Shown: positions 49,801 through 58,600 of the stretch, piece after piece
How the letters are laid out: every line of letters starts with the position of its first letter
Position numbering within the stretch: the first letter of the stretch is position 1
Source of the DNA: Chitinophaga pinensis
Lineage (GTDB): Bacteria; Bacteroidota; Bacteroidia; Flavobacteriales_D; Crocinitomicaceae
NCBI GenBank assembly: GCA_943324565.2
Contig: CALPMC020000001.1
Location: 57,032 to 121,031, forward strand
DNA length: 64,000 nt
Direction of reading: 5' to 3'
The notes under the pieces: generated by a model
Database searches by the model: none
What the model was told of the DNA's origin: nothing
What the model saw: only the letters and a program-made list of their open reading frames with translations
Position numbers and translations under genes: made by a program

Positions 49801-51997
49801 CATCAACTCCTCTTCCCCACTGGTACAAATCTCCAAAACTGTTTGCATCTGTACTCGATGTTGCTGAACGTGTTGCTCCTAAGTTTCTATCCATCCATGT
49901 TTTACCAGTTGTTGGATTGGTTACGTCACTAACTAAAGTAGCTCCATTACAGAAAACAGCTCCTACTGGAAAAGTGGGTTGCACACCATACACTATAATA
50001 CTTAAGGTACAACTTTTTCCACCTATATTCAATGCGAAATTAGCTGTGCCACCTGCATTTGGAGTACCGCTTATCGTATACACCAAATTTCCTGCACCGC
50101 TAGCAAATAAACCCTGCGAAATATCAGCTGTTAACCCTGTGACACCTGTTGAACCTATACTTTGAGATTCATAATATCCGCCATCACCTCCAGTATATGG
50201 AACACTTACACTCGCTGCGCTTGCTGCTACTTCTGCAACAAGATTTCCAGTTAAAGTTGCGCTACCACAATTGAGTGCTCCGATGGTGCCATTAATTTCT
50301 TTAATACAGCGAACAGATGACCCGTAAGCATGATAACTTGAATAAGTTGTTGTACCAATAGGAAAAGTAATAGTCATAGTCATTGAATTACCTGCATTGA
50401 TTGTACTTGTCCAATAAAAGCCCCATGAGCCTACGTTTGATAATGCAGCTCCTGATGTATTTGCTCTGTATCCTGCGGAAGTAAATTTAAGAGGGGATGA
50501 AAAGGCATTTGCTGAAGTGGAGCCTCCCCAAGTTGTTTTTTCAGCAATTGCCTCCGTCTCTGTTGGAATTCGATAACCAATTGGACATGGATTATTTATC
50601 CCATTTAAACCTTGCCATAAATTGTTATTTTGAGGAGATCGCCAATCAATTGGATTAGTTGAATTCGTAATGAAATTACCATGTACAGGTTGGTCAACAG
50701 AGCTTAAAGTAGATGTTGTTGAAGAAGTTCGACACTGATGTCCATCACTTCTGCGTCCCCATTGGTACAAATCTCCATACGCATTGGCATCTGTGCTGGA
50801 TGTTGCCACTTGTGTAGCTCCTAAATTTCGGTCCATCCAAATTCTACCTGTAGTTGGATTGGTAACATTCACAATGGCCGATGGATTGGCTGTACAAAAA
50901 ACACTTCCCGTTGGATATTGAGATACTAAGGTAGCAACTATACGCGTTAAAGTACATGTTTGACCTCCGATGTTCAATACAAAACTTGCAGTACCACTTG
51001 TACTTGGTGTACCTGTAATAATGTAACTTAAGCTTCCTGCGCCGTTCGCAAAACTTCCTGCTGTTAAAGTTGCTGTTAAGCCAGTAATTCCTGTTGAGGT
51101 AACCGTTTGTCCACTGTGAATTCCACCGTTTCCTCCCGTGTATGGTATAACTGAACTCACGCTACTTGCTGCAACACCTGCTGTTAAGGTTCCTATATTC
51201 GTTGCAGAAGAACATACTAACGAAGTTATAGTTCCTGCTGCAACGGTTCGTGATAAGGTACACGTTTTTCCACCGATGTTCAATGCAAAATTAGCTGTCC
51301 CAATGCTACTAGGTGTTCCTGTTATTGTATAGGTTAAATTTCCTGCGCCACTTACAAATGTACCTGCACTTAAAGTTGCTGTCAAACCTATAACTCCAGT
51401 AGAGGTAACAATTTGTCCGTTGTGTGTTCCGCCATTTCCTCCAGTGTAAGGAACGATAGAACTCACACCGCTAGCTGCAACACCTGCTGTTAGTGTACCA
51501 TTATTTGTGGCTGAGGCACAGGTTAATCCTGTAATCATACCTGCTGCCACTGTTCGGGAAAGAATACAGGTTTTTCCACCGATATTTAATGCAAAATTGG
51601 CCGTACCACTTGTATTTGGAGTTCCAGTAATAGTATACACTAAACTATCCGAACCATTATTGAAAACTCCCGCTAAAAGAGTTGCGGTAAGCCCTGTAAC
51701 GCCAGTTGAAGCAACCGTTTGTCCATTGTGCAAACCACCATTACCTCCTAAATAGGGAATGCTTGAACTTACACCGCTGGCAGCTGTTCCTGCAAATAAA
51801 TTTCCATTATTAGTAGCTGATACACATGTCAAAGACGTAATTGTCCCAGGTAGTGATTGCACACTCAAGGTCGTACTTTGACCCTCACAAATACTTGTGT
51901 CAGTGCTCGTCACACTAAAAGGAGTTCCAACTTGACCAAAAATTGGGACAGCAGTTAGGGTAAATAAAAGGTTTGTGAAGAAGAATATTTTTTTCAT
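46877..51997 (-). CDS. Giant secreted FISUMP-repeat protein, 1706 aa (8 GNGG modules, 4 FISUMP modules)
   Basis: Signal peptide MKKIFFFTNLLFTLTAVPIFGQ; order read from translation: G-G-G-F-G-F-G-G-G-F-G-F; conserved GGNGG..NGQ...STG(V/I)TGLTA...ALNIGG..CTL and WMDRNLGA...RCIK. Confidence 0.88.
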   Translation of the reverse strand: MKKIFFFTNLLFTLTAVPIFGQVGTPFSVTSTDTSICEGQSTTLSVQSLPGTITSLTCVSATNNGNLFAGTAASGVSSSIPYLGGNGGLHNGQTVASTGVTGLTATLLAGVFNNGSDSLVYTITGTPNTSGTANFALNIGGKTCILSRTVAAGMITGLTCASATNNGTLTAGVAASGVSSIVPYTGGNGGTHNGQIVTSTGVIGLTATLSAGTFVSGAGNLTYTITGTPSSIGTANFALNIGGKTCTLSRTVAAGTITSLVCSSATNIGTLTAGVAASSVSSVIPYTGGNGGIHSGQTVTSTGITGLTATLTAGSFANGAGSLSYIITGTPSTSGTASFVLNIGGQTCTLTRIVATLVSQYPTGSVFCTANPSAIVNVTNPTTGRIWMDRNLGATQVATSSTDANAYGDLYQWGRRSDGHQCRTSSTTSTLSSVDQPVHGNFITNSTNPIDWRSPQNNNLWQGLNGINNPCPIGYRIPTETEAIAEKTTWGGSTSANAFSSPLKFTSAGYRANTSGAALSNVGSWGFYWTSTINAGNSMTMTITFPIGTTTYSSYHAYGSSVRCIKEINGTIGALNCGSATLTGNLVAEVAASAASVSVPYTGGDGGYYESQSIGSTGVTGLTADISQGLFASGAGNLVYTISGTPNAGGTANFALNIGGKSCTLSIIVYGVQPTFPVGAVFCNGATLVSDVTNPTTGKTWMDRNLGATRSATSSTDANSFGDLYQWGRGVDGHQCRNSTIEVTSLAVSDQPGTTRFITNNTQTNTGDWRNPQNNNLWQGVNGINNPCPNGYRVPTSSEMDAERLSWSSNNSIGAFASTLKLPMAGDRLGSNGQLGDIGTAGVYWTSSISNTWSIYYSTYISFGISSASLNSIRRSNGYTVRCIKETIGSIGALNCGSSIVTGNLNAGVAASGVSVSVPYTGGNGGFYADQSVASTGVTGLTVDISQGLFASGAGNLVYTISGTPNSIGTASFALSIGGQSCILTTNVSAGTLSVLTCTSATNSGALVATIAASGVSSAVPYTGGDGGMHNGQTVVSTGVTGLTATLSPGSFAIGAGNLTYQITGTPTTNGTASFALNIGGKACTLTRTVAAGAITALTCSSATNNGTLTAGVEASGVSTVVPYTGGNGGTHNGQTVTSTGITGLTATLSAGAFAVGVGSVTYTITGTPTSAGTASFALNIGGRTCTLTRTVNCWSLNNTTTVVEVTNPTTGKKWMDRNLGAVRQATSSTDVFGYGDIYQWGRNADGHQCRNSLTTTTLSTTDQPATSNFIVVSTTTPGDWRNPQNNNLWQGVNGINNPCPSGFRVPTYAELNAEAASWTVANAYASVLKLPAGGGRLSVNPNNGNLVSIGVGGVYWTSTISGTNSRNISFGSLDQGLTQVSRSDGMSVRCIKETVGSIGALNCGSATVTGNLISGTAVSGVTASVPYTGGNGGYYAAQSISSTGVTGITASISQGLFASGAGNLVYTISGTPSADGTATFALNIGGQSCTLSIATLGSYYPSGSVFCASGPTVIKDVTNPSTGKTWMDRNLGASQVATSSTDANAYGDLYQWGRRSDGHQCRNSATTSTLSSTDQPGHGNFILGSSSAPFDWRSPQNQNLWQGLNGVNNPCPNGYRLPTETELNNERLSWSNINTVGAFASPLKITIAGYRVSGSFLFVGSWGRYWSSTSTITGNYSISLLFDSSSATMDAMDRVFGFSVRCIKD

Positions 51998-52006
51998 GTT
52001 ATTTTT

Positions 52007-55000
52007 TTAATTTTTTATGCAGCGGACGGAATTTCCACTTGCTCTACTAGGCGAGTTAATATTAGCAAAATCACTTCCACCGCTTAAAGCTTTAGAAACA
52101 AAAGAACTAACTGTACTGCTCCAGTAACTTATACCTGTACCAACACCATTAATCCCTCCAACAGTTATGTTACGCCCACCTGAAGAAGGAATTTTAATAG
52201 TTGCAGTAAAAGCACCTGAAATATTTTGTGAGCTCCAACTTAAAATTTCTGAATTCCATTCAATATCGGTTGGTAATCTGTATCCAAGTGGACAAGGGTT
52301 ATTGACTCCACTTACACCCTGCCATAAATTTGTGTTTTGTGGACTAAGCCAATCTCCATAAGGAGGAGTAGTTTGACCTACGGTAGTTAAAATAAAGCTT
52401 CCATGTGAAGGTTGAGACGTTGAACTCAAAGTTGCTGTCGTTGCTGAATTTCGACACTGATGCCCATCACTTCTTCTTCCCCATTGATATAAATCTCCGT
52501 AAGCATTCGCATCCGATGAACTTGTAGCTACTTGCGAAGCACCCAAGTTTCTGTCCATCCATGTTTTACCAGTGGTTGGGCTAGTCACATCTTTTATTAC
52601 TGTTGGCCCTGAAGCGCAGAAAACACTTCCTACAGGATAATAACTACCAAGTGTTGCAATAGAAAGCGTACAAGATTGACCACCAATTGAAATTGCAAAA
52701 CTTGCCGTTCCATCGACGCTCGGTGTTCCTGAAATTGTATAAACCAAATTTCCTGAACCACTTGCAAATAAACCTTGTGAAATGGTTGCAGTTAAACCTG
52801 TTACTCCAGAAGAAGAAACACTTTGTGCAGCATAGTAACCACCATTTCCTCCCGTGTAAGGAACGCTTGCACTTACGCCACTTGCGGCTGAACCTGAAAT
52901 GAGATTTCCTGTTACAGTAGAACTTCCACAATTGAGAGCTCCTATTGAACCAACTGTTTCTTTGATACAACGAATTGAATAACCACTGGTACGAAAAGTT
53001 GAATAAACACCAGCGGTAGAAGCTCCAAAACCAATATGATTTGAATTTGTGGTTGAAACGGTGCTGCTCCAATAAACACCACCTGTTCCAACATCGTATA
53101 ATTGTCCATTTGAACCCAAACGGTCTCCCGCCATTGGAAGTTTTAATGGTGATGCAAATGCACCAGCAGCAGTATTGCCAGACCAACTCAATCGTTCAGC
53201 ATCAATTTCAGTACTTGTTGGAACACGGTAGCCATTCGGACATGGATTATTGATTCCATTTATACCTTGCCATAAATTAGTGTTTTGCGGATTGCGCCAA
53301 TCGCTAGGATTAGTTGAATTGATAATAAACCTATTAATCCCCGGTTGGTCACTTGGACTCAGCGTAGTCGAAGTTGTTGAATTCCTACACTGATGTCCAT
53401 CAATTCCTCTTCCCCATTGGTATAAGTCACCATAACTGTTTGCGTCTGTAACTGAAATTGCTGCTTGTGAAGCGCCAAGGTTTCTGTCCATCCATGTTTT
53501 ACCAGTTGTTGGATTGGTAACGTCACTAACTAAAGTTGCTCCATTACAGAAAACAGCTCCTGCTGGATAAGCGGGCTGCACGCCATAAACGATAATGGTT
53601 AAAGTACAACTTTTCCCTCCTATGTTCAATGCGAAATTAGCTGTTCCTCTTGCACTTGGTGTTCCGGTAATCGTATAAACTAAACTTCCTGTACTGCTTG
53701 TAAATAGTCCTTGAGCAATCGATGCAGTCAATCCTGTAACACCTGTTGATGAAACACTTTGTGCGGCATAAAAACCACCATTTCCTCCTGTATATGGAAC
53801 ACTTGCACTTACGCTACTTGCTGCTGAACCTGATATGAGATTTCCAGATATGGTTGCGCTGCCACAATTGAGTGCGCCAATGGAGCCAACTGTTTCTTTG
53901 ATGCAACGTACAGAAGCACCAGTAGCTCTTGAAAAATCGTAAAAACCTGGGCCACCACCTATTTTCAAATATTTGGATAATGTTCCACTCAATGTATTTG
54001 TCCAGTAAAACCCCCAAGTGGCAACAGATGTTAATCCTCCAGAATTTGAACGATAGCCACCTTGTGGTGCTTTGATCTCGGATAACATAGATTGGTTAGG
54101 ATTAAGAATATTCTCATTACTCAACTCAGTTTGTGTCGGTAAACGATATCCCAAAGGACACGGATTATTCACACCATTCCAACCTTGCCATAAATTAGTA
54201 TTTTGAGGATTGCGCCAATCTTTTGGATCTGTTCCATTTGTAATGAAATTTCCATGAGCAGGTTGGTCAACTGAACTTAATGTTGAAGTTGTTGCAGAAT
54301 TCCGACACTGATGTCCATCACTTCTTCGTCCCCATTGATATAAATCTCCAAAAGAATTGGCATCAGAACTAGAAGTAGCCGCTTGAGATGCTCCTAAATT
54401 TCGATCCATCCAAATTTTACCCGTAGCGCTGCTAATAACATCATTCACAATAGTCGCTCCATTACAGAAAACTGACCCTGCAGGGTAGCCAGGTTGTACA
54501 CTATTAACTGTTGTGTTCAACGTGCAAGTTTGTCCACCAATTGATAAAGCGAAACTTGCCGTACCGTTTGTGCTTGGAGTTCCTGTGATTGTATAAGTTA
54601 AACTACCTGAGCCACTTGCAAAGGTTCCTGCAGTCAAAGTAGCAGTTAAACCTGTAATTCCTGTTGATGAAACCGTTTGTCCATTGTGCAAACCACCGTT
54701 TCCTCCTGAGTATGGAACAACAGTACTTACACCGCTTGCTGCAACGCCTGCTGTCAAATTTCCATTATTGGTTGCGGAAGCACATGTTAAAGAAGAAATT
54801 GTCCCAGGTAATGATTGAACACTTAATGTTGTTGGCTGTCCGGCGCAGATTGTAGTTGTGGTGGCAGAAACGTCAAACGGATCACTCGATGTATAAAGTT
54901 CATTTACTTCTTGCTGAGTCAAGGCACGGTTCCAGATACCGATGTCGTCGAGTTTGCCATTAAATGGGACTGGCCAAAATGCACTTGAACTCAACCCAAA

Positions 55001-55600
55001 CATATATTTACTATTACTAGTACTTCTAAAGGATGAAGGGGCATTTCCCGCATTATACATGACACCATTAATATAAATTAAGATGCTACTATTTGTATTT
55101 GTTGAAAAAACAACATGATTCCATGTGTTAGCTAAGAAAGTAATTGGAATGGTGTAAACGGTTAGAGCTCCAGAGCTATTATATAATTCTAAATCAATTC
55201 CACCGTTATTATAGGCAAATTGGTAAGGGATGTTATTAGTGCCTGAAATAAACATTCTATGACCAGCTGAAGTATTCAAAGCAATGTTTGAATTAAACCA
55301 TACAGATGCAGCTAATCCGGTGGTGGTATTTGTTAATTGAAGACTATTTATTATCGCACTTTGAGTAGTTCCATTAAAAAGGTACGCTTTAGATAAAACA
55401 TTATAACGATCGGTAGTCAAGACAGTACTTGCGTAAACAACTCCATTATTCCCATTCCCACTTTCGTCATTGGCATTACCATTGAACGGCCACCAACCAA
55501 CTATACCTGTTGTTGGAACGTAGCTTGGAATTTGAGCTTGAGCTTGCAATTGACCCAATAAGAGACACGTTGAAATAAACAATGTAATGTAAGTTTTCAT
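52007..55600 (-). CDS. Secreted LamG + FISUMP-repeat protein, 1197 aa (3 GNGG, 3 FISUMP modules)
   Basis: Signal peptide; LamG/concanavalin-like GIVGWWPFNGNANDESGNGNNGVV...KLDDIGIWNRALTQQEVNELY; then G-F-G-F-G-F. Confidence 0.88.
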   Translation of the reverse strand: MKTYITLFISTCLLLGQLQAQAQIPSYVPTTGIVGWWPFNGNANDESGNGNNGVVYASTVLTTDRYNVLSKAYLFNGTTQSAIINSLQLTNTTTGLAASVWFNSNIALNTSAGHRMFISGTNNIPYQFAYNNGGIDLELYNSSGALTVYTIPITFLANTWNHVVFSTNTNSSILIYINGVMYNAGNAPSSFRSTSNSKYMFGLSSSAFWPVPFNGKLDDIGIWNRALTQQEVNELYTSSDPFDVSATTTTICAGQPTTLSVQSLPGTISSLTCASATNNGNLTAGVAASGVSTVVPYSGGNGGLHNGQTVSSTGITGLTATLTAGTFASGSGSLTYTITGTPSTNGTASFALSIGGQTCTLNTTVNSVQPGYPAGSVFCNGATIVNDVISSATGKIWMDRNLGASQAATSSSDANSFGDLYQWGRRSDGHQCRNSATTSTLSSVDQPAHGNFITNGTDPKDWRNPQNTNLWQGWNGVNNPCPLGYRLPTQTELSNENILNPNQSMLSEIKAPQGGYRSNSGGLTSVATWGFYWTNTLSGTLSKYLKIGGGPGFYDFSRATGASVRCIKETVGSIGALNCGSATISGNLISGSAASSVSASVPYTGGNGGFYAAQSVSSTGVTGLTASIAQGLFTSSTGSLVYTITGTPSARGTANFALNIGGKSCTLTIIVYGVQPAYPAGAVFCNGATLVSDVTNPTTGKTWMDRNLGASQAAISVTDANSYGDLYQWGRGIDGHQCRNSTTSTTLSPSDQPGINRFIINSTNPSDWRNPQNTNLWQGINGINNPCPNGYRVPTSTEIDAERLSWSGNTAAGAFASPLKLPMAGDRLGSNGQLYDVGTGGVYWSSTVSTTNSNHIGFGASTAGVYSTFRTSGYSIRCIKETVGSIGALNCGSSTVTGNLISGSAASGVSASVPYTGGNGGYYAAQSVSSSGVTGLTATISQGLFASGSGNLVYTISGTPSVDGTASFAISIGGQSCTLSIATLGSYYPVGSVFCASGPTVIKDVTSPTTGKTWMDRNLGASQVATSSSDANAYGDLYQWGRRSDGHQCRNSATTATLSSTSQPSHGSFILTTVGQTTPPYGDWLSPQNTNLWQGVSGVNNPCPLGYRLPTDIEWNSEILSWSSQNISGAFTATIKIPSSGGRNITVGGINGVGTGISYWSSTVSSFVSKALSGGSDFANINSPSRASGNSVRCIKN

Positions 55601-55608
55601 AATTATTT

Positions 55609-58600
55609 TTAATCTTTTATGCAGCGGACGGAGAAACTGCTGAACTTATTGATAAAGGACCTATGTGCATCGCTACTGTAGTAAAATAGGTATCGATACC
55701 AAGTATTGTCTGTTGAGCTTTCCGTTGAACTCCACCATTGCCCCTGACTGCCAACAACTACGAATGTCCCAACATTAGTTCGGAAACCACCTGGAAGACC
55801 TGAGAATCCGCTATCATTGTTAGCACCTGTGTTGGGGTTATTCCAAAACTGAATGCCAGTTGTTTTCATTTTACCACCTGCACCAGGTTCACCACCTAAA
55901 TAATCGGTTAATAAAGTCCATTCAGAGTCTGTTGGAACATGCCAACCTGTTGGGCAAACATTTTTGTTTCCATTTGTGTTTGGACTTACTGAAAACCAAT
56001 TGTATAATGCGCCAAACTTATTGGCTGTGTATGTTCCTTGGTCATTATTATACCAGCACATCATTGGTAAAGTTGTGCCATTATTGTTATTATTCGCCCA
56101 TTGGGTATTGTCAGTAACCAATGGAATAGTAGTTCCATCACGATACTTCGTAGTTCTCAAATTCTCTTTCATCCAAATTTGTGAACCAATTTGCACTGTT
56201 GGGTAGGTGTTGCCATCGATGTCTGTAACCGATGTGGTCGGTATATTCACCGAAAGTGTTACCGTAGTCCCTGCACAAACAGACGAGTCATTTGCCGTCA
56301 ATGTATATTGTAATGGTTGATTGATAGTTATGCTCATAGTGGTGGTTGTGCCACATTGTCCAGCGCTTGGGGTAAACGTATAAGTAGTTGTCACTGTGTT
56401 GCTAATCGCAGGCGACCACGTTCCTGAAACCCCATTGGTAGAGGTAGTTGGTAAAGCTGGAATGCTTGCTCCTGAAAGATAAGGTCCGACTTGCGTGAAA
56501 GTTGGGGTGATGTTTGGATTCACCGCAATAGTCATCGTAGCCGTACTTGCACACTGCCCTGCCGTTGGTGTAAACGTGTAAGTGGTTGTTGCTGTATTAT
56601 TCAATGCTGGCGACCATATTCCTGTTTTACCATTAGTAGATGTAGTTGGTAATGCTGATAAGCTTGCTCCCGAACAGATTGGTGCTACTTGCGTAAACTC
56701 TGGGGTAACAGTTGGATTTACTATCAAATTCAATGTCGCCAAACTATCACAACCTGATGCTGTATATAAAGTTGCTGTTTGCGAACCTGCTGCATTAAAC
56801 GTCAAACCATTCCAAGAATAGGGTAATTCGGATTCACAAATAGTTAAATCTGTTGTTGATGAAGCGGCTGGAGAAACGGAAATTGTTTCTGTAGCTGTGG
56901 CATTAGAACAAGAAACTGGATTTTGATTTTCTTGATTTCCTAAATGATTTCCAAGGTATACTTGAACAGGACCATTTGCCATTGCATTCACTAATGTTGC
57001 ACCGTCTGTACTGTTAATCATAATAACGGGAATTGAAACATTCAACCCTTCGTTTCCTCCACCGATTTCAAGCGTAGTAGTATCTCTATTAATAATGATT
57101 ACACCATTTGCACCTGCATTTTGTGCATTCAACGCTTTTGTTGTAAACGAACAAGTATTTCTATAAATAACTGCTATTTTACCAGATAAATCGTTAACTA
57201 AAGGTTGACAACCTTCTTGCGAAATTGGGTGACCCTGAGCATTTGTTCCGGGAGTTCCATCTTCAACCAACATTAAGGTGCCTTGAGTTTGTGTTCCTAC
57301 TGCCGTAAAATCAGGAGTAGCCCAATCATTATTAAATGGTTTAGCCCATGTGAAATTATATGTACCAGTAATACTTGAAGGTGAAATCCCAGCAAAAACG
57401 ATGCCCGTAGGAGTAGCTTCAACGGAATAGGTTCCCGCCTCTGTTGCACTAAAGCTCGCTACATTACCAGGATCAGTTGCAGTTGCAGGATAAGTCCATG
57501 TATAATTATAATCACTTGAAGGACTTACATTAGCCGTAACGACGGTTTGTCCAGAACAAATTATAGTCGTATCTATAGTTGCCGTTGGTGAAGAAAGTAC
57601 TACAACCGTGGCAGTTACTGGTAAAGAAGGACAACCATTTATAGTGAATTGAACTGTATAGTTTGTTGTAGAAGATGGCGAAACAGTAATCCATGGGGCA
57701 GTTTCACCTGTTGACCATAAATAATTTCCTAGGCCAGATTTATACGCCGATGCTACGTTCAGTAAAACACTTTGTCCAGAACAAATAATTTGATTTTCTA
57801 ACCAAATTTCAGGAGTTTCATTTACAATTACTGTTGCTGTTGCTGAAACAGCCGAACAAGTCCCTAAAGAATAAGTTACTGTGTAAGTTGTTGAATTCAT
57901 TGGAGAAACAGTTATTGAACTTGTTGTTTCACCCGTTGACCATTCATAGGTTCCACCATCTTCTGATAGCGTAGCAACTAATATTGCAGAATTACCAGTA
58001 CATATTGTTTCGCTATTAACCGATAAAGTTGGAGACGGGTTTACAGATATCGTCATCGATGCTGTACTCGCACACTGCCCAGCTGTTGGTGTAAACGTAT
58101 AAGTGGTTGCTGCCGTATTATTCAACGCTGGCGACCACGTTCCTGTAATACCATTATTTGATGTTGTTGGTAATGCTGATAAGCTTGCTCCTGAACAGAT
58201 TGGTGCTACTGCATTAAATGTTGGATTGACATTTGGATTCACCGCAATAGTCATCGAAGCCGTACTCGCACACTGCCCTGCTGTTGGTGTAAACGTGTAA
58301 GTCGTTGTTGCAGTATTATTAATTGCAGGCAACCAAGTACCTGTAATGCCATTGTTAGAAGTAGTTGGCAAAGCTGATAACGTTGCTCCCGAACAGATTG
58401 GTGAAACTTGTGTAAATGTTGGGTTTGTCGTTGGAGTAACACTCACTACTGAAGCTGTTGATGTAGCAGAACAACCATTACTATTTGTAACCTCTACTGT
58501 GTAAGAACCTGATGTTGTTGCAGTATAACTTGACGAAGTAGAACTAATATTTACACCATCTTTCTTCCATTGGTAAGTATTACCTGTTCCGCTATTCGCT

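Noticed and set aside
52644-53186. 180-aa minus-strand Trp/Cys/Phe-rich ORF
   Set aside because: Out-of-frame reading of the FISUMP gene at 52007..55600; biased composition is typical of frame shadow.
43462-55600. Possible diversity-generating retroelement acting on the FISUMP variable segments
   Set aside because: No reverse transcriptase or template repeat seen in the window, and the variable segments differ in length, unlike pure adenine mutagenesis. A genome-wide search for an RT and template repeat would settle it.
56582-58300. Plus-strand ORFs 56582..56821 and 58103..58300 that look like paralogs of each other
   Set aside because: Both are antisense shadows of the ~64-aa repeats in the giant minus-strand gene.
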